From: Alopecurus myosuroides
Taxonomy: Eukaryota > Streptophyta > Magnoliopsida > Poales > Poaceae
NCBI GenBank assembly: GCA_028641055.1
Contig: CM054059.1
Location: 44,900,477 to 44,964,476 of the forward strand
Length of the DNA: 64,000 bases
Direction: 5' to 3'
Shown: positions 10,996 through 22,783 of the stretch, one piece after another
Numbering within the stretch: the stretch's first letter is position 1
Layout of the letters: each line of letters opens with the position of its first letter
The notes under the pieces: model-generated
Told to the model about the DNA's origin: nothing
Database searches by the model: none
What the model saw: the letters and a program-made list of their open reading frames with translations, nothing else
Position numbers and translations under genes: made by a program

Positions 10996-11877
10996 ATGTC
11001 TAGCCAGAATGCCAACAACCCGGAGAACTCAATAGCAATGCAGATGCTGCTAGAAGCTCAAACTCAGCTGATACAACTGATGACTCAGAACCAAGCAAGC
11101 AACCCCAATATGGATTTAGCACCAGGAATGCAACAAGTGTTAGATACCCAATCCCAGATAGTGCACATGATGTCACAAAACATGGTCAATAGTGGAAACC
11201 ATAAACCCTTGGTAGCTAGGGATAACCAGGAGACAAAAGAAGAAATGTTTTCAACACTCAAAGCCTGCAAAGCTTGTGGAGAGATAGGACACTATTCCAA
11301 AGATTGTCCAGATGAGTGGCCCCATGGTGATGCAAACAACTCAATTGAAGGATACTTCACTCAAGTTACTTGTTTTCTGTGTGAAGGGACAACACATGTT
11401 CCAACACAATGTCCACTTTACCCCATGGTACAACAAGTTGGACAACAAACCAAAATGGAAACGCTTAGTGCAATCCAAGAGAACTTAGGAAAACCAGAAG
11501 TGAAGGGAAAACACAAGCTGGCTACTTTTCAGATGGACCATGTCAAGATAGATACTGGAGCCAAGACTACACCACATCCATATTCATCCAAACACTCCAC
11601 CAAGAATTGCTATTCTTGTGAAGAAGATGGACATTTGTCTAGAAATTGTCCCAACAAGAAACCCAGACCTTCAACCAACATAGTTGAGTATACTGGGCAG
11701 CAGTATGAAGATATGATGGCCAATTTAACTCCACCAAGGAAGAAGAAGAAACTTCAGAAGAACCCCAATCCTGTCTATAGAGACATCAGCCAAGTGACTT
11801 GCTTCAAATGCAGAGATAAAGGACACTATGCAAATGGATGCCCTCAAAGGGAGAAGGAAGGAAACATGACTTTCTGA
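10996..11877 (+). CDS. LARD ORF2: gag-like protein with four zinc knuckles
   Basis: This is an intact 293-residue frame starting MSSQNANNPENS. It has a glutamine- and methionine-rich N terminus (residues 1-80) and then four CCHC-type knuckles: CKACGEIGHYSKDC (about 91-104), CFLCEGTTHVPTQC (about 126-139), CYSCEEDGHLSRNC (about 205-218) and CFKCRDKGHYANGC (about 269-282). Each fits C-X2-C-X4-H-X4-C. A lysine-rich stretch (RKKKKLQKNP) precedes the last knuckle. Such knuckles bind nucleic acid in gag nucleocapsid domains. No capsid-type gag domain was recognised, so the protein may be an RNA-binding factor of a non-autonomous element. Four knuckles is more than the one or two usual in plant gag. 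Confidence 0.7.
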   Translation: MSSQNANNPENSIAMQMLLEAQTQLIQLMTQNQASNPNMDLAPGMQQVLDTQSQIVHMMSQNMVNSGNHKPLVARDNQETKEEMFSTLKACKACGEIGHYSKDCPDEWPHGDANNSIEGYFTQVTCFLCEGTTHVPTQCPLYPMVQQVGQQTKMETLSAIQENLGKPEVKGKHKLATFQMDHVKIDTGAKTTPHPYSSKHSTKNCYSCEEDGHLSRNCPNKKPRPSTNIVEYTGQQYEDMMANLTPPRKKKKLQKNPNPVYRDISQVTCFKCRDKGHYANGCPQREKEGNMTF

Positions 11878-12169
11878 AAGAAGGAATCTTAGGCAAAGTT
11901 TCATGTTGAAAATAAATTTATTTTCCCTAGGAGTTCTTCCAGTGTACTAAACCACAATGAATGTCTGAGAAATGTGTTCCCATTATAATGAGATGATGTT
12001 GTGAAATCCTCTCAACTTGATCTTTTGATTGACCCAAAGAGTGACCCCTCAGTGTCAAAGGTAGTTTCAACAGACCTATGTTGGTCTACACCTCTACCAC
12101 AAGAGGAAAGATCTACTCAAGCTAATTTAGAATCAATCTACACTCCAATGAAAACATCTGGAAACCATC

Positions 12170-12804
12170 TGTCAATAGGTTAGTCTAGAAACCATCTGGA
12201 AACCATCTGGAAAACGAAGGAAAACATGTGAAAACATAAGGGTATTGGATAGAAAATAAGAATGGGGCATAAAAAATTATAGATATGTTTGAGACATATC
12301 AAGCATCCCCAAGCTTAACTCATGCTCGTCCTCGAGTAGGTAAGTGATTACAAAAATAATTTTTGAGGTGACATGCAGCCAACACAATCTTGATCATCAT
12401 AATTGTAAAAGCATATGTAAGTTGAGATCATAGTACTTTAAACACAAGAATGATATATATAATTCTAACAATGAAACTTAGCAATCACTTTGCATCATGA
12501 AAAGTAACACAAATAAAAGATCATGAGAAATAATGCACTTGAAAGTTATATGTTTGTTTCGAGCATAAAGAAAACATAGCAAAGTGGTATTTCGCTTGTC
12601 CTTAAAAATGGAGCAAAACATAAATGCCAGGACACCTTCAAAGTTCAAGTGCATGACTAGAAACAAATAATTTGAGAGCATGTAATAACATATCATGAAT
12701 CAATCAATAATAATCTTTGGGAATGATGCACATTATACTCAGAATGACAACTACGCTCTCTTAATTGTGCATAAAATTAAAAGGTGAAGACTCAACATAA
12801 AAGT
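12170..12804 (-). repeat. Copy 2 of the duplicated Athila flank (LTR end, PPT and 3' internal)
   Basis: This repeats 4524-5147 in direct orientation. It starts inside the end of the Athila LTR (LTR part 12170-12301), includes the PPT-like AGCATCCCCAAGCTTAA at 12302-12318, and ends at AAAGT. The only difference I saw is an extra 11 bases near 12200 (a second AACCATCTGGA unit). Unlike copy 1, it continues directly into undisturbed element A at 12805, so it carries the uninterrupted target site of the LARD. Confidence 0.9.
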
Positions 12805-15402
12805 AAAAGAAAGGCCCTTCATAGAGGGAAGCAGGGATTAACTCATGTCCTAGAGATTTTTATTTTATTAAAAACAGAGGTATTGAAAACATTTTTTTAG
12901 AGAGGTGTATGCTTATGCCAACGAATGGTAACAGATTTCTTGTCATCTTCCATACTAAACAAGTTGAGAGCGGTTCCGAATTATTTAAATTGGGCACTTA
13001 TAGCATGCACTTTATATAGTATGACACTCCTCTCCACCTTGCTTTCGCAAACCATGGCTAACCGAATCCTTGGGTGCCTGCCAACAATCTCATACCATGG
13101 AGGAGTGCCTATTTATTTGTTTTAGCCTTTTGATGTTATAATGGTCTAACCATCACTTTGCAAAATTAATGACGAACATATGAAGCATGCAAGTCGGGGT
13201 ACTTAAATAGTATGGAAGACAACAAACCCAACAACTACTTCCTCGTGAACTAAAACATGAACACAAAACTTGTATAATTTTGAACGTTTTAAAGGTAGCA
13301 CATGAGAAATTTACTTGGAGTGGCGGTTAAATACCACATGTAGGTAGGTATGGTGGACATCTTTGGCAAACTTTGGTTTTTGGGAATTGGATGCACGAGT
13401 AGAGATCATACTCAGTATATGTGGAGGCTAGCAAAGACTAGGAGCGACAAATCAAGAGAGTAGTAATGGCCATAATCATGCATAGTGACAAAAACATTAT
13501 TAATCAAAGCATAAAAGGTATTACAAGTCAAAAACTAAATGATCATAGAGGCAATAGGTGATTGGTTTGTAGTCGTAACATGGTGTAAGCATGCGCCAAG
13601 TCAACCAAATAAACCATTCGAAGGAGAATACCACAATATTATGCTTTAATGTGATAAAAACAACTCTCATGATTCTTTCAATGGCACATTAAGAATTCTC
13701 AGCTATTTGAGACAAGTCATGCTACAATAATAAGTAGTAAGCATAGAATTAAAATAACATCTAACATGACATGATAAAGTCTAGCCATAGTCTAAAAAAA
13801 TCTTCGTTTTGCACCGTTATAAGCATGAAATATTTTACTACTGCTTTCCAACACCAATCATTTTATATAAACAGAAACTCTCGAGAGGATATATCAATAA
13901 AACAAGAGAGTACTACTACTACTCTACTAGAACTAACATATCTGAATAAGAGTTGCATGAAAAACAGGATCTAAAAGGATTTGCAACAGCCAGAAGAAAA
14001 ACTAAGAATACGAGTATTCATATGAAAAAGCGGAGCGTGTCTCTTTCCCACACAAGAATGCTCGGTTCCAACTAAGTTTATTGCAGCAAGGAAAAAAACG
14101 CTCCAAGTAAGGTGCATATGATGTGACCGACTAAAAATATAGTTTCACTAGAAGTCACCTGATAAGTTGCTGATGAAGAAGGGGATGCCTTGGGCATCCC
14201 CAAGCTTAGACGCTTGAGTCTTCTTCGAATTTGCTGGGATGAACCACGTGGGCATCCCCAAGCTTAGGCTTTTCACTCTTCTTGATAACATTATATCACC
14301 CTCTTCTCTTGACCCTTGAAAACTTCCTTCACACCAAACTCAAAGTAATTCTCATTAGAGGGTTAGTGCACAATCAAAAACTCTCATGTTCTGCTTAGAC
14401 ACAAGCATTATTAATACTTTTTAAACATTAGATACAGCCACTGAGGTTTTGCGGAGCCAAGAAATACACTCAACATAGTAAAAGAGAGAATGCAAGTAAA
14501 AAGGCAGAATCTGTCAAAACCAGAACAATCTGTAAAGACAATTTTTGGGGGGGCACTTATGTTGCTCAAATCGAAAAACTTAAAACTAGATTTTTTTGGA
14601 AATAGCTGAGTATTAATCACAAAAATTTGCAAGTCATTTTGTTATTTCTGTGAATTTATATGAATTTAACAGTGGAGAGAAGAAATCTGTTTCCTGCGCA
14701 GAAATCCAAATCTAACTTCAAATTTTAACTAGAGACTTTACTTGACACAACAAATGCGAGAAAATAAAGATACAAAAGAGTTGCTACAGAAGTAAAAAAC
14801 ACCTTGACTCAAAGAAAACATAAGAAAACATTGCAAGAATAAAAACATGGGTTATGTCCCAAGAAGTGCTTTTCTTTAAAGCCTTTTAGCTAGGCATGAT
14901 AATTTGAGAAGATCCTCACATAAGAAATATGAGTTGAAGCAAATATAAAACAAAATTAAGTCTAGACCACTTCCTATGAAAAACAATCTTGTAAAGAAGC
15001 AAGTCATGAAAGCACAAAGCAGCAAGCATAGGAAAACAAAACAAGTGCAACTTCAAAATTTCAACATAAAGAGGGGAAACTTAATATTATTTAGATACAT
15101 AAAACCATGTTTCCCTCTCTCTTAATAACTTTTAGTAGCATCATTAATGAAATTAACAATATAACTATCACATAAAACATAATTAATTTTCTTATTAATA
15201 CTAGTGGGAGCAAATTCACCAAAATAGCTATCATTATTATTCTCGTCACCATAATAATCTAATATAGGAGGCATATTGTAATCATAATTAATTTTCTGCT
15301 CAATAGTAGGTGGAATGAAATATCATGTTCATCATTGTAATCATCATTAAGAACTCCAACATGATAGACAAGTTGTATATTAGCGAGATGGTTTTGGGTA
15401 AT
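12805..15402 (-). mobile_element. Element A, 3' internal part (Athila, no pol genes seen)
   Basis: This is AT-rich DNA of the 3' half of an Athila-type element on the minus strand, continuing copy 2 of the flank and ending where the Sirevirus is inserted. It holds two extra PPT-like signals, GGCATCCCCAAGCTTAG at about 14193-14209 and again at about 14252-14268. At 15130-15390, minus-strand frames encode pieces such as YYGDENNNDSYFGEFAP, part of an acidic ORF that continues beyond the Sirevirus at 28713. No reverse transcriptase, integrase or RNase H motif was found in any frame. The open frames at 12925-13125, 13771-13974 and 14411-14632 have no recognisable domain. Confidence 0.75.
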
Positions 15403-15594
15403 TGAAAGACCATCTTCCGTTTTGATAATTAATGACAACATACCTATTGGACTAATGACTATTTGAGAGTACTTGCAGGTCCTATTTGTTATATATGAAA
15501 ATGCCAAGGTTCAAATATGGATATCTGTATGGGTTACAAATATGTTTCGAACGGAAAGAGCTCGAAGAAACAAAGCTGGGGAGCCATTTTTGCA

Positions 15595-16015
15595 AGCAGC
15601 GGAGGCTCCGGTGAAACCACCGGAACCTCCATCCCATGCAATTCCCAGCACATCCAGGCGTTGGCCTCCGGTGTAGGTTCTGGTGGAACCTCCGCTAAAA
15701 ACACCTTCGGGTGCATAAGAGCGGAGGCTCCAGTGGAGCCTCCGGTGTACATCCGGTGGGCGGAGCCTCCGGTGAAACCACCGGAGCCTCCGCTGGCTCC
15801 ACTACCCCACTGTGAGGCTGGCCTCCGGTGGAGCCTCCGGTGTGGCCTCCGCGGAAACCTCCTTCGGGTGCATAAGAGCGGAGGCTCCAGCGGAGCCTCC
15901 TGTGGACCTCCGGTGGGCGGAACATCCGCCAAAGCCACCAGAGCCTCCGCCCTGCAGGATCCAGCGTGAAGACAGCGAGCTGCGCATATAAGAAGACCAC
16001 CGGAGCCTCCTCTAT
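15595..16015. promoter_or_regulatory. Palindrome cluster in Sirevirus U3
   Basis: About eight pairs of GGAGGCTCCGGTG and its inverse CACCGGAGCCTCC lie within 420 bp just upstream of the TATA box. Short inverted CACCGGA repeats upstream of the TATA box are a described hallmark of Sirevirus LTRs. The same cluster recurs in the 3' LTR at about 27463-27965 and a shorter version lies internally at 24715-24865. A regulatory role is inferred. Confidence 0.65.
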
Positions 16016-16051
16016 TGCGTGTACTGCACAACGGCCACTTGGAGGAAGGGG

Positions 16052-16059
16052 TATTTAAA
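16052..16059 (+). promoter_or_regulatory. Sirevirus LTR TATA box
   Basis: TATTTAAA follows directly after the palindrome cluster and sits inside the short inverted arms GGAAGGGG and CCTTCCCC. The copy in the 3' LTR is at 28000-28007. Confidence 0.6.
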
Positions 16060-16762
16060 GCCTTCCCCTACCTCATAAATGCTCAAGCTTTGCCCATTCT
16101 CTCTCCTAGCCATTAATGAAAGTTTCAACCTCCTAGATCTCCCTCTCCAACCACCCAAACACTTCGAAACTTTGTGGAGAGCTAGAGGAGATCCAGATCC
16201 GTGATTCCACCAAAGGAATTTCAAATCCATCCACCACATCCTAGTAGATCTAGAATCCTACTTGAGGCCTAGAAACCTTAGTAGATCTTGTGCTTGTAGC
16301 TTCCACCTTGTTGCAAGAAGTTTCGGATCCATTGAGAGCCTCCATCCATCTTGTGGAGTGTCCTCAACCTTGTGTGAAGGTTTGGTCAACGCCTTCAAGT
16401 CGACCTCATAGTGGAAACGAGAATCTCCCTCACCGGAGAAGCTCAAGGAGAATAAGGTGTGCACAACCGTGCTATTGAGGAGCGCCTAGGTGGATCCCCA
16501 CCTCTCCAACGTAGACGTATTTCTCTTGAGAAGAAATTACGGGAAACATATCCTTGTCTCCTTGTTTACACTTGTGGTTTATCTTGTTTCCTTTCGTTTT
16601 ACTTCCGTTGCGTATCTTATCTTGTATCAGTTAGGTTGCTCACCTAGTTGCACATCTAGAGAACCTTATCTTATCTTGCTTAGCCATAATTAAAAGGAAA
16701 AGAAGAAAAATTGGTAGTCAACCTATTCACCCCCCTCTAGTTGACCATAGTGCACTTTCAAT

Positions 16763-16774
16763 TGGTATGAGAGC
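16763..16774 (+). other. Primer binding site, tRNA-Met type, Sirevirus
   Basis: TGGTATGAGAGC follows the 5' LTR by two bases. It differs at one position from the complement of initiator tRNA-Met (TGGTATCAGAGC). Confidence 0.8.
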
Positions 16775-16812
16775 CTCAGCTCTTTCTAAGGGCTTAACCG
16801 CCTAAGAGTATA

Positions 16813-19401
16813 ATGGTCAATGAAAATGATCCCGGCGGTTCTAGTGCGGAAATCGCCAAAATGGCCGACACTATAACTAACCTACAAGAAACAGTTGGAA
16901 CTCTCCAAACCGAATTTTCCAAGGTTAGCTCTAGTGTTGGCTTGGAGGTTTCTAGCATAAAGGAAATGTTGGAGATCATGATGGGGAAAACCAAGGAGTC
17001 CAAGGAACCACCTCTCACCGACGATGATGTTAGCTCGGATGACGAGTCCATTCTGGACATCGCTGAAATGGAAGCTAACATTGCTTTAGCCAAGGCAAAA
17101 GCCGATAAAAAGGCTAAGAGCGGTGGGAGCTCCGAAGGATCCAAGTCTCAATCGGCTAATGGTTCGGGGTATAACTCAAAAGTACCACCACCTCCCAATT
17201 ATGACACTATTCATCCTATTGCCACAACGCCACACATTTTAAATGTTGGACTTCCTCCCATGCTTAACACTAACGAATTATCTTCTTGGAAGTTCTATAT
17301 GGAGTCTCATATTTCAGGGTTTTGCACTGCCTCGTGGAGATCTTTTCTCCATGGATTTCACCCTCATGATGCAAAGAACTTGACTCCAAGAGAAGACGTG
17401 TAATTTCAACTCAACAAGACCGCTCTTGTCACTATCCATAAAGCTCTCCCAAGAGAACATTTTGAACACATCCGCAGTATCAAGACCGCCAAGGAGGCTT
17501 GGGATTAACTTGACACCTTGTTTCAAGGCAATGCTAGCATCCAATCCTCCAAGTATGATGTGGCTCTTGAAAAGTCCGAGAACTTCGTTATGCTTGAATA
17601 TGAAAGTCCCGAAGAACTATATAGAAGGGTTGTCACTCTTGGCAACCAATTGTGGGACTTTGGAAAAGAAGAGATCTCCGATGAGTGGATTAAGAGGAAG
17701 TTTGTGAAGGCCATAACTCCTTTAGAGAAGAACATCTCCACTAGCATTCGAACAAGATCGGACTACAACTCCCTCAACTCCATTGGTGTTCTTAGCGAGT
17801 TCATAGCCATATCCCTATCTCACAAGAGCGCGGATGATGCTCTCGCTCGCTCAAGAGGAGTTGGAAAGTCTCCCAACCTCGCCTTGAAGTCTAAGGCGGT
17901 TGCTCGGATAGAAGAAGTGGATGAGGACGATGAGGATTATGAAGATACATACAAGGGTGATCACAAGTGCATTGCTCTTGCCATGCACGACTATTGGAAG
18001 AGATGGGAGGCTCACAAGGCCGGTGCTCCTAGACCTTCAAGAAACAAGATCTACAAGAAGAAGGGGGAGGGGGCAAGGACGTGCTTCAATTGTGGAAGTG
18101 AAAATCACTTTGTCAAGGAGTGTCCTTTTGATCCAAGAGAAGAGAATGAAGGGAAGCTTGTTCGCAAGGACAAGAACAAAGCTCCACAAAACAAGAATCT
18201 CGCTAGAAGAGTCCCAAGGGCTCTATATGTTCAAGAAGGCCCCACAATGGAAACATACTACTCCGGAGATGAAGGAGAAGATGAAGTGGTAGGTGTGGCC
18301 CATGTCGCCATAGCTACGACTTCCTCTTCATCGGTCTCCCTATTCGAATCCCCCAATGAAAAGGCATTAGTCCGACCTACATGTCTCATGGCAAAAGCCA
18401 CCGCGGTAATATCTTCCACCTCCAAGTCTATTGCTACTAGTTCTCCCTCATTATTAGATTGTGTTGAAAAAATTGTGGATGATGAGGAGACCAAGAATCT
18501 TACCTCTTGGCTATGTAGTCTTGAAGGTGAAACCAAGGAAAAGGTAAAGACCCTCTTGAGGCAACTTGATGGTGCTAACTCTCTCATAGATGAGAAGGAA
18601 GAGATCATCATGACCTTGGAGATCTATGGTGGTGGTCATGAGAATCATGACAATGAGCTTGTAGAAGCTCTTGAGAAATAAAGATCTTTGAGAGCCTCTC
18701 TTGAAGAGAGACTATCTAGTTTAGAAGAGACTTATGCTATTAGTGTTTCCAAACTTAGGAAGGATAATGAAAAATCTCTTGCTTTACTTAAAATCTTTGA
18801 AGAAGAAGAGTTGAAGCTAGGGATAGCTCATGAGGAACTTGTTGAGCGTCATGGAAAACTAGAAAAGGAGTTCACGTCTCTTAAAGAAATCCATGACAAA
18901 CTCACCATATCCCGAAATAAGCTCCTAGCTCAACAATCTAATAAGCAAGTGAGTTCCTCCTCTAGTAGTATTGTTATCATGCCTACCTCTTGTAATACTA
19001 CTAACGTTGTAGGAAGAGAGAAAATTCTCAATGACGCCATAAGCTCTCAAGGAGCCAAGAAAGGAAAGGAAGGACTTGGCTTCGTTGCCAAGTCAAAGAA
19101 GAAAACCAAGAATGCCACCTCTCCCTCTCGGAATGTTGTATTTGTGAAAGAGGGAGAGGTGACCAAGAAGAAGGATACCAACACCATGGTGGGTGATGAT
19201 ACCTCTAGGGGGAGCATCACTCACAACGACTTTGCCGGAGAATATAACCCCTCTTATGTTCTTATGAAATCTAGAGATGGTCATGTTTATGCTAAATACG
19301 TTGGTACTTCTTATGGTGATGATTATCATTGGACTATTTGGGTTCCCAAGACCCTTGTTACTAACAAAAGAGGACCCATTGAAGGATGGGTACCTAAATA
19401 A
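16813..19401 (+). pseudogene. Sirevirus gag, three in-frame stops
   Basis: One frame runs from the ATG (MVNENDPGGSSAEIAKM) to TAA at 19399-19401, broken by stops at 17401-17403, 17506-17508 and 18679-18681. Residues 1-110 are acidic and helical. The middle part (about 230-360) has the Copia gag pattern (LYRRVVTLGNQLWDFG, KAITPLEKNI). A CCHC knuckle, CFNCGSENHFVKEC, lies at about 18090-18131. The C-terminal part from 18500 (LRQLDGANSLIDEKEEIIMT, then LEERLSSLEETYAISVSKL) looks like a long coiled coil. The length, over 850 codons, and the C-terminal coiled coil agree with Sirevirus gag. The next gene, pol, is in the +1 frame. Confidence 0.85.
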
Positions 19402-19404
19402 ATA

Positions 19405-22400
19405 AATTTATCTCTTGTAGGGAAGTGCTTCCGGGTCGGGTAGATGGACGGTGGATAGTGGTGCATCCCAACATATGACCGGAAGCAATGACACAATGAG
19501 AAATATTGAACCTCCATTACCTCATCTCAATTGCGTCACTATTGGTGACAATTCCGAACTTAAGGTATTGGGACGAGGCAAGGTGGCCATCTCAAATGAT
19601 GTATCAATTGAGAATGTTCTCCTTGTTGAGTCCCTTGGTTATAACTTGATGTCCGTTCTTAAACTTGCAAATTGTGGTTTTACCTCTTTCTTTAATAAAG
19701 ATAATGTGATTGTCACTTGGGAAATAACTCTTAAAGTAGCCTTTGTTGGGTTTGTCGAGAACGACATGTATGTAGTGGACTTTCCTAAAGGAGACACGTG
19801 TGACGCGACATGCCTAATGGCTAAAGTTGATGTGGAGTGGCTTTGGCATAGCCGGTTAGCCCACACCAATATGAGAATGTTGCATGACCTTCAAAGTGGC
19901 AATCATGTTCTAGGACTAACCAAAGCTAAGTTTGCTAAAGATCGTGTGTGTAGTTCTTGCGCCTTTGGAAAGCAACATGGAGAATTCCACCCAACCAAGA
20001 CTAATATCTCCACCACAAGAATTCTTGAGCTCATTCACTTAGATCTCTTTGGTCTACTATCTTATGATAGTATTGGAGGAAAGAAGTATTTCTTGGTGAT
20101 TGTGGATGATTATTCAAGATATTGTTGGGTGTATTTCTTCAAAAGGAAGAGTGAGACTCAAAAGAGAGTTTTCGAGTTTATCACTCTAGTGGAGCGCCAA
20201 CACAATGCTTCCATATTGGCCATTCGGAGTGATAATAGTACGGATTTCAAGAACTATACTGTTGAGGGATTTCTTAGTGAAGAGGGCATTTCTCACCAAT
20301 ACTCCTCTCCCTACACCCCTCAACAAAATGGTGTTGCGGAAAGGAAGAACCGGACTTTGATGGATGCGGCTAGGACAATGATTGCGGAATTCTCTTCTCC
20401 TTATAACTTTTGGGCCGAAGCCGTCTCCACCGCTTGTCATGCTACCAACCGGTTATATATTCGCAAGATCTTGAACAAGACTGCATATGAGATTCTCACG
20501 GGCAAGAAACCGGACGTATCTTACTTCAAGGTCTTTGGTTGCAAGTGCTTCATTCGCAACAAAGGTAAACGTTTGTCAAAATTTGAGACCAAATCTTATG
20601 AGGGTATTTTTGTTGGATATGCCACAAACGCTCACGCCTATAGAGTCTACAACAAGTCCACCGGACAAGTTGAAGAAGCTATAGACGTGGTGTTTGATGA
20701 GGATAACGGATCTCAAGGGGGCGTATAGATCATGGTGTTGTAGGAGATGCAATTCCTCCCATCGTCATAAGAAGAATGGGGATTGGTGAAATAATTCCCA
20801 TTGAGGGTTACCGGATGACGGAGGGAGAAGGACTATGCCCCACTCAAGTGGAGACATTGACTACACCCATTGATACACAAGCTACCCAACAAGATGCACC
20901 AAGCCCTCAAGCTAATGATCAAGGTCAAGCAAGTAATCAAGGACAAGATAATGATCAAGGACAAACTTCTCATCAAAGTCATGATCAAAGTCCCATCATT
21001 GTTGAGAGAGCTCAACCTAGTGGTGATCCCTCACCCACTAATGATCAAGGACAATATGAAGATGGACATGTCTCTGATGAAGAATGTGATTCTCAAGCAA
21101 TATCCAAAGAATCTTTGGAGGAGATACTAGCTCGTAGAGCAAAGACAAGACTAGAGAATATTGAACGAGTGGGACACACGGAGGACAAGATACTTGGACA
21201 AGTTCGTCGAAGGCTTGTCACTAGGAAGCAATTGGCGGATTTTAGCAAGGCTCATGCTTTTGTCTCTTTCATTGAACCCAAGAAGGTTTATGAAGCTCTC
21301 AAAGATCAAGATTGGCTTGAAGCCATGCATGATGAACTCAATAACTTCGAGCGCAACAAAGTGTGGAAGGTAGTGCCAAGACCCAAGGATTGCAAGAATG
21401 TTATTGGCACCAAATGGGTGTTTAATAACAAGCAAGACAAACATGGTATCGTCATTCGAAACAAGGCAAGATCGGTGGCTCAAGGTTTTTCTCAAGTCGA
21501 AGGTGTTGATTTCGGTGAAACCTTTGCCCCCGTAGCTCGTCTTGAATCCATTAACATCTTACTTTCTTATGCATCTCATCATAATTTTAAGTTGCAACAA
21601 ATGGATGTTAAGAGTGCTTTCCTAAATGGTCCCATTAGTGAGTTAGTATATGTTAAGAAACCTCCGGGTTTCGAGGATCCCAACCACCCCGATTATGTCT
21701 ATAAACTCGATACGACACTCTATGGACTTAAATAAGCTCCACGTGCGTGGTACGAGCACCTTAAAGAGTTTCTAGTGGATCGTGGGTTTAATGTTGGTTT
21801 AATCAATCCCACCCTCTTTACCAAGACGGTTGGAGGTGACTTATTCATATGCCAACTCTATGTGGATGACATCATTTTTGTGTCTACTAACACTTTGTTC
21901 AATGAAGAGTTTTGCAAGCTTATGACCGATAGGTTTGAGATGTCTATGATGGGAGAATTGGAGTTTTTCCTTGGCTTTGAAGTCAATCAATATCATGAAG
22001 GAACCTTCATCAAACAAGCCAAATACACTCAAGACATGCTCAAGAGATTCAACATGCATGATGCCAAGCCTATGAAGACTCCCATGTCCACAACCACTGA
22101 CTTGAAACCCGACCCCAACGGTAAAGAGGTAGATCAAAAGGTATACCACTCGATGATTGGCTCTTTGCTCTACCTTTGTGCATCTAGACTTGATATCATG
22201 TATAGTGTAGGTAAATGTGCAAGGTTTCAAGCCTCTCCGAGGCAAAGTCATTTTGAAGCGGTGAAACGAATCTTTCGATATTTACTTCATACCCCAAATT
22301 TTGGTCTTTGGTGTCCCAAGGGTTCAAGCTTTCAGCTCATCGGGTATTCGGATGCGGATTATGCGGGAGAGAAGACGGATAGGAAGTCCACATCCGGGGG

Positions 22401-22764
22401 TTGCCAATTCCTTGGCTGCACCTTAGTATGTTGGTCTGCAAAGAAGCAAAACTGCATTGCTCTCTCCACCATCGAGGCCGAGTATATTTCCGCGGCAAGT
22501 TGTTGTGCCTAATTGCTTTGGATGAGGCAAACCTTGAAGGATTATGGTATTCATTTTGACAAGGTGCCCCTTCTTTGTGACAATGAGAGTGCTATTAAGA
22601 TCACATATAACCCCGTCCTTCACTCCAAGACGAAGCACATTGAGATCCTTCATCATTTTATTCGAGATCATGTTGAGAAGGGTGATATTGATATCTCATA
22701 TGTATCCACCAAGGATCAACTTGCCGATATCTTCACGAAGGCCCTTGATGAAACAAGATTTTGA
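19405..22764 (+). pseudogene. Sirevirus Copia pol polyprotein, broken
   Basis: Domains lie in Copia order. Protease: DSGASQHMTG (about 19454). GAG-pre-integrase zinc region: HSRLAHTNMRML to CSSCAFGKQHG. Integrase core: HLDLFG, DDYSRYCWVYFF, NGVAERKNRTL. Reverse transcriptase: [29 protein letters not shown] with the catalytic DD at 21865-21870. RNase H: YSDADYAGEKTDRKSTSG, ending ADIFTKAL. Frame 2 is used to about 20716; a 1-base change in a GGGGG run moves it to frame 1. Stops at 21733-21735 and 22510-22512 replace positions normally occupied by glutamine. The product cannot be made whole, although each domain remains recognisable. Confidence 0.92.
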
Positions 22765-22783
22765 GCTTTGAGGAATGAACTAA

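Larger units (their letters stand above)
5148..12169 (+). mobile_element. LARD-like giant-LTR retroelement, 3' truncated
   Basis: This element starts TGTAACATCCCTG after the target site AAAGT. It has a 4.92-kb LTR, a PBS for initiator tRNA-Met at 10071-10082, and about 2.1 kb of internal DNA with two plus-strand ORFs. No reverse transcriptase, integrase, RNase H or protease was found. Non-autonomous elements with very long LTRs are known in Triticeae as LARDs (for example Sukkula). Membership of a named family was not tested. The 3' LTR is missing: the internal domain ends at 12169 and joins a repeat of the left flank. 11878-12169 is internal DNA without a convincing gene. Confidence 0.8.
15403..16760 (+). 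repeat. Sirevirus 5' LTR (1358 bp)
   Basis: The LTR starts TGAAAGACCATC and ends GTGCACTTTCA. Positions 15595-16015 are a cluster of GGAGGCTCC and GGAGCCTCC motifs joined by CCGGTG or CACCGG. A TATTTAAA box follows at 16052-16059. Several frames are open on both strands here only because the repeat is GC-rich and lacks stops; none is a gene. Confidence 0.95.

Noticed and set aside
15534..16031. Long proline/glutamate/glycine-rich frames on both strands in the Sirevirus LTRs (also 27395-27979)
   Set aside because: GGAGGCTCC-type repeats lack stop codons in all frames, so open frames arise by composition. They also lie in U3.
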